This document shows positions 22,100 through 34,741 of a DNA stretch of 64,000 bases, in pieces. The notes below the pieces were generated by a model. It searched no databases. It saw only the letters and a program-made list of their open reading frames with translations, and was not told the origin of the DNA. The translations under genes and the position numbers were made by a program. The stretch lies in the NCBI GenBank assembly GCA_014529385.2, contig CM043962.1, positions 48,822,098-48,886,097 of the forward strand, given 5' to 3'. This DNA is from Adiantum capillus-veneris. Lineage: Eukaryota > Streptophyta > Polypodiopsida > Polypodiales > Pteridaceae. Within the stretch, counting starts at the first letter, position 1, and each line of letters opens with the position of its first letter.

Positions 22100-22835
22100 C
22101 TATCTCAAGCCTCAGTCCCAAGGCCTCAAACACCTTCGAAGGTGGAGAGAGCTAGCGGGGAATGAGGGTAGGGAAGAGGAAGAAGAAACATTTCATAGGA
22201 GAAAGAATTAGTTCCTCACTTATCATCACTCTTCTTGCTAGTATACATAATAGCATAGTAATGAAGATGGAGAAGATGAAAAGCTTAAGCGTTGAAGCAT
22301 GGCTCTTGGTTGGATTCACATTCCATAGCCAAGAATGTTGGCGTAGGCTCTCAACTTCTCTACTAGCTCGGAGAAGGGGATGGAGCTCTTGCACTTTCCC
22401 TTCACACAATGAGAGTGTGTGTGGGAGAGTATACCCCTCAAGAATTCCCCCTACTTTCTTTGGCCGACCCCCTCTTCTAGCACAAGCTTGAAGCTCATTG
22501 GACCTCTGCAAGCCTCTGGCCAATCATGTACAGGATGCATACCAAGGAAGCATGCTAGCCTTGGGAAAAGTGTCCCCCTTTCCCCTTTGAGGGAGAGGAC
22601 TTGGTAAATGCAAAAAAAAAAAATTACATCTACTTAAGTATCATTGGACCCCTTGGAAGGCCAACCAATAGGCTTTGGACATCCTTGAGGGTAACCTAGC
22701 TAGGGGCTTGACATGTGTCCTACTTGCCTCTTGGGCAAGGGGTGCCCTTTGGGAGAGAGATTGGTCAAGCAACCACCCCCCCCCCCCCCCCCTTATTGCA
22801 TGGCTCGCCCCCTCCTTGTAGGGATTTGCATTGAC
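22100..22835 (-). repeat. gypsy-family LTR fragment, reverse orientation
   Basis: Reverse complement of the chromovirus LTR from about its 320th base to the caccttcgaaggtg block (LTR 11463-12345). Landmarks are tggctcgccccctccttgtag near 22801 and cttcgaaggtggagagagc near 22134. A poly-C run is at 22776-22793. Truncated on the right, where copia relic sequence begins. Confidence 0.75.
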
Positions 22836-22839
22836 TTTT

Positions 22840-22951
22840 GTGACACCTCAAGCCCCTCAACCTTCCATTCTCATCCCTTTCCACATCAAGTACCTCATGT
22901 ACTGATTCGTCAGTAATAAGTTGATTTGTGACGTTCTTGAAACCCCCATAG
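22840..22951 (-). pseudogene. old copia relic C5, left piece (pol linker)
   Basis: About 110 bases matching the integrase-RT linker of the copia copies (compare 24925-25013). It ends exactly at cccccatag, the CATAG target of element E1. The relic resumes at 43,214 on the other side of E1. Confidence 0.75.
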
Positions 22952-23183
22952 TGTTGGAATTAAGGTTGTAGGAAAACACAACACACACAACTTGAAGAAT
23001 ACAAAGGAAGCTCAAGGCACACAATAGAGAGTGTATTGCTTAGTGTGCGAGGGAAAGATAGATAGACCTAGAATGATGGGCGTGTATACAATTCACGGGG
23101 GGAAAACCTCCTAGTGAGGGAAAAAATGCTCCAACATTCCTAAGTGTGTTCAGACACATCACTACCACATGTATATGGTAACA
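22952..23183 (-). repeat. E1 3' LTR
   Basis: 232 bp, beginning TGTTGGAATTAAGG and ending ATGTATATGGTAACA on the + strand. The adjacent aatccccccctagag is the complement of a polypurine tract, which fixes this as the 3' LTR of a - strand element. Confidence 0.88.
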
Positions 23184-23258
23184 AATCCCCCCTAGAGTGA
23201 TGCGGTGAATGAGAGCTGGCACATGAGTAAAGGGAAGTGCCATGCCCTGAGGACATGA

Positions 23259-24815
23259 TCAGTCCACAAAGGGGAGTAAGCCCAAAGCTTTGCGGAAAGC
23301 TTCAAACTTCTCACGAGACAATGCCTTTGTGAAAAGATCTGCAAGGTTGTCCTGTCTTAGCACATAAGCCAGGTTGATCTCTCCTGCTGAGAGCCTCTCC
23401 CTGACATAGTGGTAATGCACCTCAATGTGCTTTGTGTGAGCATGAAACAAAATTGCAAGTGTACTCTGACTGTTAGTGTAGATACTGTTGGCAGTGTCTT
23501 GTCCAACACCCAAATCGGCCATAAGACATCTAATCCATACACACTCAGCCATAGCTATGAAGACTGCCCTGTACTTAGCCTCACAACTAGAAGTGGACAC
23601 AGTAGGTTGCTTCTTGCTCAACCATGATATACATGAACTGCCAAGCATGAAACAAAAACCACTTGTGGACACTCACGTGTCAAAACAACCAGCCCAATTT
23701 GAGTCCAAAAAGGCATGTAAGTGTGGCGGCAATGATCCCCCCTTGGGATAAAACAAGCCAAGATGTAAAGTGCCACTCGAGTAGCAAAAAATTCTCTTGA
23801 CAGCCTGCCAATGCTTAGACCTTGGGCTATGCATAAATCTACTGACTTGTGAGATTGCAAACTGAATATTTGGCTTCATGTTGCATACATAAATGAGGCA
23901 TCCAACAACAGTTTGGTAAAGAGTGACATCTGCAGGATGACCAATATCATGAAGACTCAATTTCAAACCTGTTTCCATGGGAGTGGCAATAGGTTTGCAA
24001 TCCTCAAGTCCAAACTTACATAGCAATGTCTCTATGTAACTTTTCTGTCACAAGGCAATACCACCATCGCACTACTTAAATCGTATACCCAAGTAATGAT
24101 GCAACAGCCCCAGATCTTTCATCTTAAAAGTAACATTCAAATCAGCCTTAAATTCAACAATATGTCTCTCATTTGGTCCAGTGATTAGCAAATTATCTAC
24201 ATAAATAACCACAATGAGAAGTACATCACCCTCATGCTTTACATACAATGTGCTTTTTGTTGGTTTGTTACAAAAGCCTCCTTTGACCAAATGAGTGTCA
24301 GCCTTCTCATACCAAGCACGAGGAGATTGCTTCAACCCATACAAAGCTTTGTTACATTTTCACAACTTATCCTCTTGTCCTTTCTTGGCAAAACCGCGAG
24401 GTTGCGTTACATAAACTTCCTCAAATATGTCACCATTCAAGAAAGCAGAAACAATGTCTGACTGATGTATATCCCAACCAAAATGAGCTACCAAAGCACA
24501 TAGAAAACACACAGTAATCATATGACAAGTGGGAGAAAAAGTCTCTTCATAATCTATGCCTTTTTGTTGTGCATAACCCTTTGCAACAAGGCGAGCCTTA
24601 TAGCGATCGATCTCACCATCCGGCTTGCCTTTGAACTTGTAAACCCACTTCGTACCAATGGCGTTTTTGCCTGGAGGAAAATCATATAAAGTCCATGTGT
24701 CATTTTCTATAAGTACATCATATTGTGATTGCATGGTAGCCATCGAATTTTTTGAATTTTGTGCTTCATCAAAAGATAGAGGTTCCTCAATATCATGTAA
24801 GCTAGACACAACCAA
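23259..24815 (-). pseudogene. E1 copia RT and RNase H, broken
   Basis: Reading on the - strand: RT start (WTLYDFPPGKNAIGTKWVYK, then RLVAKGYAQQKGIDYEETF and FLNGDIFEEVYVTQPRGF) at 24815-24360; MYGLKQSPRAWYEK and VIYVDNLLITG at 24344-24072; RNase H (SNWAGCFD, STSGFCFMLGSSCISW, SSCEAKYRAVF) at 24026-23259. The polymerase motif is YVDN, not YVDD, so a catalytic Asp is lost. A TGA separates FDT from VSTSGF, and further stops split the RT. Confidence 0.85.
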
Positions 24816-26029
24816 AGCATAACAATCTGATGCATGGCAAGTACCTGATGAGTACGACTAGAAAAAGGTGCATCCAATTTATTGTCACGCAAAGTATGCA
24901 CCAGCCATTTAGACATACCTCTAGCCTGCTTATTTTCAACCCTTTCCTCAGCAAGTACATCATGTAATGTGCATCAATGATAGGTTGATCTGTAACATTT
25001 TCAGAAACCCCCATAGGCTGTACATTTGCCTCATTAAAATTTACATTCATACTTCCACCACTAATAAAAGGCAACAAAGTGTCATAGATGTCCTGTGAGC
25101 TTACATTACTGTCTCTAGTACATGACAGCAAGGGATGAACAGAATCGTCCACAAACACAACATCTCTAAAACTAGAATATGCTTTGTTTGTGGATGATAC
25201 AACCTATAACCTTTGCTTTCAGCACTATAACCAACAAAAATATATTTGACAGCCTTATCATTCAATTTTCTACGCTGTGTTTGTGGCACCAAAGCATATG
25301 CCAAATAGCCAAAAACACGCATGTGCTCAATAGAAGGCTTTCTATCATGCCATGCTTCATATGGAGTAATAGACTGCTAAGATTTTGTAGGACACCTACT
25401 TAGTACATAAGTGGCACACATGATGGTCTCAAGCCAAAAAGAATGCAGCAAAGCTTGATTTTTGACCATACATCGTGCCCTTTCCATAAGTGACATGTTT
25501 TTCCTCTCAACGACACCATTTTGCAGAGGCGTATAAGGCACTGTACATTGGTGTTTTATCCCACGACTAGCGAGAAATGCATTAAATTCATGAGACATAT
25601 ACTCCCCCCCTCAATCGGAACGGAGGGTGCCCATAGTACATTTCGAGACATTTTCAACCAAAGCCAGAAATTGTTTGAAGCACATAAGTACTTCGGACTT
25701 TGCTTTAAGCGGAAATACCCATGCATGCCTGGAGTAATCATCAAGAAAGTCACGAAGTAAAGGTAATTGCCCATGGATGGAGTTTGCATGGGCCCACAAA
25801 CATCACTATGCACAAGCTGCAACGTGCATGTGGCCCTAACTGAACCATCCTTTGGAAACTTCAAACGCTGCATGTTACCCAAAATGTAGCCTTCACAAAC
25901 ATGCTTGATAGGTGCTTCAAGAGGTGGCAAAGAAGCAACCATATCAGATTTCTGCAAACGCAACAAACTGGCAAAATTTAGATGATCAAAAGGTGCATGC
26001 CAAACATTTGCAATAGCCTTTGAATCCAA
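24816..26029 (-). pseudogene. E1 copia integrase and pre-integrase region, broken
   Basis: Pieces read LVHSDVCGPMQTPSMGNY, MSHEFNAFLASRGIKHQC, PLQNGVVERKNMSLMERA and MRVFGYLAYALVPQTQRRK on the - strand. These are the core and C-terminal parts of a Ty1/copia integrase upstream of RT. Frame changes at about 25750 and 25600 and a stop near 25377 interrupt it. The GAG-pre-integrase zinc region (WHAPFDHLNFASLLRLQ) lies at 26029-25850. Confidence 0.8.
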
Positions 26030-26732
26030 AACTGCATTTGCAAAATTCTATCCGCACTTGTCATACAAAGTGATCTTATACAGCTTACAACATAAAATGC
26101 CAGATGCAACAATTTCATCACCGAAACTGAGATCATGTACTGTACATCTGTCATCCATAATTTTACTACAAGACCAATCCTAGCAAGTGCAGATACAGAA
26201 AAAAGATCATTCTTGATCCGAGGTACAAAAAGTGCATCAACAAGTGTGAAAGAACTACCATTTGCAGCAGTAAGCACGATCTTTCCAAGTCCTTGAACCG
26301 GATAAGAGGCATTGTTGGCACAAGTAACTGGATTCCTATGAGGGACAAACTCAAGAGAGGTGAACAAATCACGATGTGAGGTATTATGCTTTGTAGCACC
26401 ACTGTCAAAATACCACACATGTGAATCTACAACAACTGACATTCATGCATCATGAACAACAAGATTATAGGTACACTCTGCACTAAAATCCCATTTTGCA
26501 TCAACATCAACATCACAATCTCTTTTCACAGAAGACTCAACAATAGCCACATTTGTAGTGGATCCAGCATGTGCAGTGTAAACACCCTCTTTCTTCTTAG
26601 CCTCTTTGGCCTTCAACTTAGGACATTGTTTGATCAAGTGATCATTAGCTTTAAAATAATGGCAATGCATCTTCTTTTTGCCCTTATCACCAGAATTTTT
26701 GGACGAATTGCTGCCAGCAGCAGCATTAGGAA
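25978..26732 (-). pseudogene. E1 protease and gag zinc-knuckle end
   Basis: On the - strand CHYFKANDHLIKQCPKLK is a zinc knuckle with its second Cys changed to Phe, followed by the protease VWYFDSGATKHNTSHRDL (active-site DSG intact). At 26732 gag stops abruptly against the LTR of E2. The missing 5' part of gag is at 41845-42700. Confidence 0.8.
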
Positions 26733-26966
26733 TGTTGGAATTAGGGTTGTAAAGAAACACACACAGCTTGGAGAAGACGAAGGAAGCTCAAGGCACACAA
26801 CTGAGAGTGTGTTACTTAGTGTGCAACGGAAAGATAGATAGCCCTAGAGTGATGGGTGATGGGCGTATATACAATGCATGGGGGAAAAGACCTTCTAAAG
26901 AGGGAAAAAATGCCCCGATGGTCCTCGTGCGTTCACACACATCACTACCACATGTATATGGTAACA
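26733..26966 (-). repeat. E2 3' LTR
   Basis: 234 bp, TGTTGGAATTAGGG to GTAACA. It is joined on the left to the middle of a gag gene (E1) and on the right to a purine tract and E2's RNase H, which shows it belongs to E2 and not to E1. Confidence 0.85.
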
Positions 26967-27019
26967 AATCCCCCCTGGAGTGATGCGGTGAACGAGAGCT
27001 AGCACATGAGTAAAGGGAA

Positions 27020-27745
27020 ATGCCATGCCCTGAGGACATGATCAGTCCACAAAGGGGAACAAGCCCAAAGCTTTGCAGAAAGCTTCGAGCTTCTCATGAG
27101 ACAATGCCTTTTTGAAAAGATCTACAAGGTTGTCTTGTGTTGGCACATAATCCAAGCTGATTTATCCTGTTGAGAGACTCTTCTGACATAGTGGTAATGC
27201 ACCTCAATGTGCTTTGTGCAAGCATGAAAAACCGGGTTCCTCACAACTTCCAATGTGCTCTGACTGTCAGCGTAGATATTGTTGGCAGTGTCCTGTCCAA
27301 CACCCAAATCATCCATAAGGTGTCTAAGCCATACACACTCAATCGTAGCTGTGAAAACTACCCTGTACTCAGCCTCACAACTTGAAGTGGCATAGTAGAT
27401 TGCTTCTTTCTCAACCATGATATACATGAACTACCAAGCATGAAACAGAAACCACTTGTGGACACTCGCGTGTCAAAACAACCAGCCCAATTTGAGTCCA
27501 AAAAAGCATGTAAGTCTGGTGGCAATGATCCCCCCTTGGCATAAAACAAGCCAAGATGTAAAGTGCCACTAAGGTAGCGGAAAATCCTCTTGAAAGCCTG
27601 CCAATGCTCAGACCCTGGGCTACGCATAAATTTGCTGACATGTGAGACTGCAAACTGAATATTTAGCCTTGTGTTGCATACATAAATGAGGCAGCCAACA
27701 ACAGTTTGGTAAACAGTGACATCAGCAGGATCACCAGCATCACGA
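27020..27745 (-). pseudogene. E2 RNase H and RT end
   Basis: On the - strand FLDSNWAGCFDTRVSTSGF, LGSSCISWLRKKQST and SCEAEYRVVF are a copia RNase H with the first Asp and Glu visible. The upstream part VTVYQTVVGCLIYVCNTR is the RT-RNase H connection. Homology ends at gatcaccagcatcacga (27729-27745), after which sequence is unrelated. Confidence 0.82.
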
Positions 27746-28174
27746 CACGTGCACCCACACAACCAAATACCACACACGCATATACGCACGCACTGATAAA
27801 AAGAGAAAAAAATAGAAGGACATCGACGTCATCAACAAAAAGAAAGGAGACGACCAAGTCGCACGCCACCAACATCAAAACAAGCAAAGGCACCAAAGGC
27901 ATGCCCCGACCGACCCCGAAAGTGACAAATGCGCTACACCGACACACCAGCTAGGCAGTCATTCACCGGCATTGCGTCCACAATGCCCTCTTCAGTAACA
28001 TCCGTAGGTGGTCATCATTTTTCCAGTTTCAAACCAAATCTTGTAAAAAATCCCAACTTTTGTAAATTCTCATCTCTCTCTAGGTGATGGCCACAAAGGC
28101 CCACCTAGAGGTTTTCCTTTATAATATTTCCCAAGACAAAGCAAGGGTCAACCACCCAGGGCCCACCGCTGCCG
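27746..28174. other. unassigned flank of the 7.4-kb LTR element
   Basis: No gene recognised. GACAAAGCAAGG at 28135-28146 is the exact inverse of CCTTGCTTTGTC at 35544-35555, beyond the far end of the LTR element. CCACC at 28163-28167 recurs at 35541-35545. Confidence 0.5.
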
Positions 28175-29567
28175 TGCAGCTCCGCTGCCATGTAGAGAAA
28201 AAGAGCAGAGAAATGCAAGCTAAGATTCTTTGAAGCCTACACATTTAATGGTCAATGATCACGGCTTGCTAACAGGCCAAGTTTAATGATTACTGTATAC
28301 CAGATACGGCTTAAAAGGGCCAACAGATACCTCAATGATGCCAAAAATGATTATGCTTAAAGTGAGCACAGATGGGATTTTATGGTCTAGAACTGTAGTG
28401 CTTGAAGTGCTCTACCGGCCTGTTTTTACGGCTCGTCGATCGGAGCTACGATGAAGAAGTTATGGCATATTGAAGTTTGAGTCGATTGCAGATCCGTACC
28501 GGATTGAGCAACTGCAGATGATGTGACAGAGATGAAATGAATGCACGGACTTGAAGTGCTCACTTTGTGGAGCACGTCGGTCTTTTCAGATCAGTGATTG
28601 GAGTCCCGATCGCCAAGATATTAGCCGTTAAAGATTCACTGGGGGGCCGGCTTCGTACCAGCCCGATCGGCTCGGTCAGGGTGCCATCTGGGAGTTTTGG
28701 ACTCCTCATTAGGGTTAGTATGTGTTTTATGCAGTTTGAGAAGTCTACAGCTTGGTAGGCAGAGTCCAGTGTCAGTTGTCGGCAATGCTGAGCTGGGTTA
28801 TTTTGGCATTATTCAAGAATGTCGGCTCTTGCAATGCTTTAAAAGATATGTATGCCAAGTGTGGTGCCAAGCCATTAAATAATGGCCAAGGGCCACAATT
28901 ATGTCGCCGATAGCCACCTAAGCAATGGCTTCCAGAGCTTGCCTATGGTCGGCCACCCAAGGCAACAAGCAGCCGCCCAAAGTCGTAAGCGAAGGCCACC
29001 CAACTAAAGGGCATGGCCAAAGGCTGCCCGCCCACAGGTAGTTCAAGGGCCACCCATTGGGAACTAAAAAGGGTTTTTGAAAGTGAATGTGAAACAAAAG
29101 AAGAAAGAGGAGGTCGATGGCGAGCAGCTACAGCCACGCAGGAGGAAGACAAACGCTTGCGTAGGCTGGCTCGGGCCTCAGTCGGTGGCGGAGAAGAAAC
29201 GCGAAGTGCAGTCCTCGCCATAGCGCTCCTCTTCAGTACCGGTTCCACCGAATTCGACGCTACTGAAAAGTCCAGGTTTCCACATCATAGTGGCCGCTCC
29301 TGTGCCATTTCAGTAGCGACAGTGCTATTGGCTAATAATAGGACACCTTTTTTTGCATGCGGGGATAGCAAGCAAAAACGAAGGGACGAGGCTATCAATG
29401 AAGGAGAACAAGGCTCGTAACGAGCAGAAGGCGAAGGAGAATAGGGCAAGGGGAGAGCAAAAGGAGGCAAGCAAGGCTCTCTCTCTCTCTCTCTCGATCT
29501 CCAATCAAAGCAAGGAGTTCTCTTTCGCTCTCGACCTTGGCTACCAAAGCAAGGAACGAAGGCTAAA

Positions 29568-29627
<60 letters not shown>

Positions 29628-30427
29628 CTTGAGCTAAGGACGAGGCCGAAGGAGCTTGGACAAGGAAGCTTGTCAAAGCAAGCAAAGCAAAGAAGAAAGA
29701 GCGTGAACTTTGATCGAAGGAGCAAGAAGCCCGTAGGAACTTAAGCAAGAGAGCTTGAGCAAAAAGCTTGTTAAGGCTTAAGCAAGCCGAGGCAAGAAGA
29801 CATTCCAAGCGAGGCTAGAGAAAGCTAAAGAGGAGAAGGCATATCAAGGTCCAGGCTTGAGCAGGCAAAGGCGAGAAGGAGATTTACAAGCAAACGGGGA
29901 AATTACCAAGGGCATACAGAGTCTGATGGCAATCAAAATCAAGTTGATTGGAGAAGGAAGTTGACGCTTGTGAGCGGAAATTAAGACATGACAAAACACA
30001 CAAAGCAGGGAGTTGCAACACAGCTGGTAATAATTGATGCATGATGATCGACAGAATGAACTTACATGAGGTTTGCAAAATCTTGAAAGTAGAAGAAGCA
30101 GCTGAAGCGACAGAAGGGAATCTCATCACCGATATCAGTCCGAAGTTGATTAAGCATTTTCTTAAATCCGGTGTCGTTAATGGCCCGGTTAATCTTGTAA
30201 AAGGGAGCTTAAGCTCCTAGTTAGCAGATGATCCAAGTGACGGTGTTGTTAATAGCCCGCCTTGGCGAAAGGTTAAGTTGTACTTAAGCGTTAATCAATT
30301 AATTGTTGATTACGGTGATTTCCAGATTCGGTTGCATCTGTTGTTCTCATTCTCTCTCATTCACACCTCCCACAGCTAGAGGCCCGGCGCCTGCCTGGCT
30401 CACGTAGCGAACACATATCCCCCGACA
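28175..30427 (+). repeat. 5' LTR (2,253 bp) of the pol-less element
   Basis: Matches 33286-35540 nearly end to end, with small indels and differing (CT)n lengths. Contains CT tracts at 29480-29494 and 29574-29624 and a GGCCAAGGGCCACC-rich zone near 28880-29060. Frames crossing it are not conserved as proteins. Confidence 0.88.
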
Positions 30428-30431
30428 TCTT

Positions 30432-30446
30432 TGGTGAACCCGATGT
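30432..30446 (+). other. candidate primer-binding site
   Basis: TGGTGAACCCGATGT, four bases after the LTR. It starts with TGG, complementary to a tRNA CCA end. I cannot name the tRNA; it is not the initiator-Met site used by the other elements here. Confidence 0.55.
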
Positions 30447-30472
30447 AAAACGAGCTGGGGTGGGAGGTAAAG

Positions 30473-30964
30473 ATGGTGAATTTAGAGAAGATGATGAAGA
30501 TGATTGCAAAGTTAAGTGCGAACGGTTTTGATTATAAGTCAATAGTTCCAGATTTTGCAAAGATGCTTCAATTGGTGCAAGGATCTCTGCTTGAAATAGA
30601 GACCGTGAAGAAGAAAAATCAAATCGATGAAGCTTTGGATGCATCTTTAGATGCAGTATACGACGAAAGACGACTCTTTGATGGATACGATCCAGAGGGC
30701 TACCTAGAGTGCTATGAGCTGGAGACCAAGCTAAGAGGGATACCAGAAGAATCGATGATCAAATCTTTTGAGCAGTTAGTGAGTTCAGATGTGAAGGAGC
30801 AGATTCAAGAGGTACCAGAGCTTGCAACGACGGCTGGGAGTATTTCAAAGAAGCTATTGTGCAAGCACGTTATGAGGAGAATGAAATATATCAAGAACAG
30901 AGTTCAAGTCTACCGGACTACGCAGATATCCGAAGACAAGTACGATCAAAGTCAGAAGCTGTGA
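30473..30964 (+). pseudogene. gag-like N-terminal part of the pol-less element
   Basis: From ATG 30473: MVNLEKMMKMIAKLSANG, then RRLFDGYDPEGYLECYEL, ETKLRGIPEESMIKSFEQL and VKEQIQEVPEL. This resembles the retrotransposon gag capsid pattern (FDG...YL..YE...GIP...). Near 30825 the sensible frame shifts: the sister frame continues WEYFKEAIVQARYEENEI and later VRSKSEAVIDECIMQDA, while the annotated frame runs on to a stop at 30962. The capsid is therefore split by one frameshift. The gag assignment is by pattern only. Confidence 0.55.
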
Positions 30965-32694
30965 TCGATGAGTGTATTATGCAGGATGCTACCTTCTTAT
31001 AGGCTAATGATGAAGACATAGTCAAAGCTGTGTATGAAAAGTTGGGTTTTACAGATGCCTTGCATGAAGTAGAAGTCCTTGAGGGTGAGTCTCTACAGCC
31101 TCAAAATGCACAGGGTAAATTTTTCAAATAACCTATACCTGTAGTACAGGAAGAAAAGCAATCATGGGATCAAGACAATGAATTGGCTAAAGCTCAGGAA
31201 GATGTGCAAGTGAATGAGTGCAGTCATATTCAGGTAGACATGCGGGAAGATTCACTTACAGCTAATAGTTTTGCTACTGAACCGGAATTAGAGCAAACTT
31301 TTTCTGGCATAGATTCTACCATAGAGGTGATTGAAGATATTGGTGCAGGTTTTGCCAAAGAGTTGATTAATGATACAGATGTCATAGGTCAAAGCAAGGC
31401 TATTGTTGAGAGCAGCAAGACCATGGATTTTAGTATAGCAGATTTACCGAATTTGGATGTACCAGATTTTGAGGACTTGACTAAGCAAGAGTATGTGCTT
31501 GATTCAGAGGGGGTGCAGACTCCTTCATTGGCAAGCTTTTGGGAAGCACAGCTACAAAAGTGGAAAATTGGTCTTGAATGTGATGATAATGAATCAGAGG
31601 GGGTGCAGACTCCTTCTTTGAAAATTTTCTGTGACCTAGAGCTATCAATCAGGCAGACTGATCCTGAATTTGATGATGGTGAATTAGAGAGGGAGCAAAC
31701 CTCTTCTCTATCAGGAATTTGTGAGACACGACCCACACTATGGCAAAATGATTATGAAATTGATGATGCTGATTTAGTGGGGGTGCATAGTGAAGTGCAA
31801 TCTTTTGTTGATGAATATGATTGGTTTCATTGTGCCGATGATACAGACAGGGAAGTGGATGAAATTTTCAATGTGCATGCTGAACTTTGTGCTACAGAAG
31901 TGCAAAGATATCTTGATGAGGGTGAAAGACTTAAAGAGTAATTTACTGCAGATGCGTTTAGTATGCATGTCATATGTGAAAATCCTTATTTATTGCAGCA
32001 ACCTGAGATGTATAGGATTGAGGAACCTTCTCAAGCGGTGGACCTAGACCTTATGTGTTTATTGGACGAAGCTTTGGAAGGATTCTCAAATACAGATGCT
32101 AAGGATACTAGTCAATCCAGAATCAGGCATGAGCTAGTTTGTTCAGATTCAGTAGATGATGAACTTATGCAGTTGTTAGATGATGCACTACTTGATTTTG
32201 AGCCTCTACGAGATAGAGAATTGTCTTCAGATGCATCTTTTGAGCCTAATGAAGAGGATTTTACCAGAGACTTGATGTATTCAGGTATGCATGATTGGGA
32301 TTCCAACACTAGTGAGAGTGAAGGTGCACTGCCAATGATTTTACCTGTGATTGATGAACAACAATTGGATGAGCCAGTTGCACAGGGGATATGGCAGTAT
32401 CTGATGCTACCTGATGCTATATGGGATCTGATGTTACCCTATGATGTAGGGGATTTTGAGCTAGCTTTTGACCCAGGAGGTGACAGATATATGCATGGTC
32501 CTGGGCAATTGCCTTATATGCCATATGATCCAGGCGGTTTGTATGAAGATTTGTGGGTTAATGTATGTTTATGCTGTAATGATTGGAAATTCTTGTATTT
32601 TCCCTATGATCCTGGAGGATGGTGCAAAATTTTTAAAGGAATGCTCACAATGGGGCAAATGATTGGTTTCCTGTTTGATCCCGGGGGCTACTAA
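30825..32694 (+). CDS. acidic repeat and (F/Y)DPGG protein of the pol-less element
   Basis: A single frame continues from the shifted gag-like region to TAA at 32692, broken only by TAG 31000, TAA 31129 and TAA 31939. Open stretches are 31183-31941 and 31963-32694. It contains four 30-residue repeats, SEGVQTPSL...ECDDNE type, at an exact 90-bp spacing (starts about 31504, 31594, 31684, 31774). Next come two copies of LM(C/Q)LLD(E/D)AL 38 residues apart, and finally four (F/Y)DPGG motifs between 32466 and 32690 within aromatic-rich sequence. Strongly acidic, no catalytic motif. I do not recognise the family. Preservation of so much open frame with the repeats suggests past selection. Confidence 0.55.
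31504..31800 (+). repeat. four 90-bp coding repeats
   Basis: Units begin at about 31504, 31594, 31684 and 31774. The first two share tcagagggggtgcagactcc; the later two are diverged. The period is exact, keeping the 30-residue protein repeat in frame. Confidence 0.8.
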
Positions 32695-33285
32695 AGTGCC
32701 AGTTGCAGATTTGAAGAGTACCAGTTACCTGTTGTAGCAGGTTGCATGGTACAAGATTTTGTTTTCTAGATTATGCCGAGTCAGAATAGGTTTTGTTATG
32801 CGGTCAATAAGCTTACATGATTGGCTTCCAGCTGGCTGCTTTGGACACTGTTGAAGTATCTATACATCTTTTGAGTTGGTTCTGCTACCAGAACTTGAGG
32901 TAAAGGACTTGACGGCCATTCCGTGTGCAAACAGAGTAAGGCATACTTGAGCTTGACAGGGTTCCTTAAAGAGAGCTTAATGGTCAAGCCGTGTGCATCA
33001 TTAACTAGAGCACTTGAATCTGACGGGGTTCACTAAACAAGTTATCCATGATTGAATGCTTTGCAGATATGGAAGATACAGTTCAAAGATTTTTGATGGG
33101 CAGCTACCTAATGATTAAGCTAGAACATTGATGATAGGGTATAAGCCTTATTTCATTTTTTATATGTTCACCAGTTATGTGAGTCTGATGATGGGTAAGG
33201 AGCTTAAGGTGCCTGTAGCAGATGCATATTAAAGTGTTGTTGGCACAGACCGGAGGCTGTGCAGGTTCAGAGGGGGTGAATATCG
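32695..33285 (+). other. 3' untranslated region and purine tract of the pol-less element
   Basis: No coding frame. Contains two related stretches with cc(g)tgtgcaaacagagtaag / cgtgtgcatcattaactag near 32920 and 32985, and ends in agagggggtgaatatcg before the 3' LTR. Confidence 0.5.
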
Positions 33286-34661
33286 TGCAGCTCCGCTGCC
33301 ATGTAGAGAAAAAGAGTAGAGAAATGCAAGCTAAGCTTCTTTGAAGTCTACACATTTAATGGTCAGTGATCAGGGCTTGTTAACAGGCCAAGTTTAATTA
33401 TTAATGTATGCTAGATGCAGCTTAAAAGGGCCAACTGATGTCTTAACGATTCTAAAAATGACTATGCTTGAAGTGAGCATAGATGGGATATTATGATCTA
33501 GAACTGTAGTGCTTGAAGTGCTCTACCGGCCTGTCTTTACGGCTCGTCGATTGGAGCTACGATGAAGAAGTTATGGCATATTGAAGTTTGAGTCGATTGC
33601 AGATCCGTACCGGATTGGGCAACTGCAGATGAGGTGACAGAGATGAAATGAATGCACGGGATTGAAGAGCTCACTTTGTGGAGCGCGTCGATCTTTTCAG
33701 ATCAGTGATCGGAGTCCCGGTCGCCAAGATATTAGCCGTTAAAGATTCACTGGGGGCCGGCTCCGTACCAGTCCGGTCGGCTCGGTCGGGGTGCCATCTG
33801 GGAGTTTTGGCCTCCTCATCAGGGTTAGTATGCGTTTTATGCAGTTTGAGAAGTCTACGGCTTGGCAAGCAGAGTCCGGTGTCAGTTGTCGGCAATGCTG
33901 AGTTGGGTTATTTTGGCATTATTCAAGAATGTCGGCTCTTGCAATGCTTTAAAAGATATGTATGCCAAGTGTGGTGCCAAGCCATTAAATAATGGCCAAG
34001 GGCCACAATTATGTCGCCGATAGCCGCCTAAGCAATGGCTTCCAGAGATTACCTATGGTCGGCCACCCAAGGCAACAAGCAGCCGCCCAAAGACGTAAGC
34101 GAAGGCCACCCAACTAAAGGGCATGGCCAAAGGCCGCCCGCCCACAGGTAGTTCAAGGGCCACCCATTGGGAACTAAAAAGGGTTTTTTTAAGTGAATGT
34201 AAAACAAAAGAAGAAAGAGGAGGTCGATGGCGAGTAGCTACAGCCACACAGGAGAAAGAGAAACGCTTGCGCAGGCTGGCTCGGGCCTGTGGCGGAGAAG
34301 AAACGCGAAGTACAGCCCTCGCCAGCTCCTCTTTGGTACCCGTTCTGCCGAATTCGACGCTACTGAAAAGTCCGGGCTGCCACGTCATAGTGGCCAATCC
34401 TGTGCCACGTCAGTAGCGACGGCGCTATTGACTAATAATAGGACACCTTTTTTTGCATGCGGGGATAGCAAGCAAAAACGAAGGGAGTAGGCTATCAACG
34501 AAGGAGAACAAGGCTCGTAACGAGCAAAAGGCGGAGGAGAATAGGGCAAGGGGAGAGCGAAAGGAGGCAAGCAAGGCTCTCTCTCTCTCGATCTCCAATC
34601 AAAGCAAGGAGTTCTCTTTCTCTCTCGACCTTGGCTACCAAAGCAAGGAACGAAGGCTAAA

Positions 34662-34741
<80 letters not shown>

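Noticed and set aside
22952-26966. A complete copia element between the LTRs at 22952 and 26733
   Set aside because: No primer site lies beside the 26733 LTR, which abuts the middle of gag. The CATAG duplication pairs 22952 with 43213 instead.
29013-29725. Overlapping open frames on both strands within the 2.25-kb LTR, repeated at 34.1-34.9 kb
   Set aside because: They recur because the LTR recurs. Frames differ between the two copies through indels, and the Arg/Glu parts come from a CT tract.
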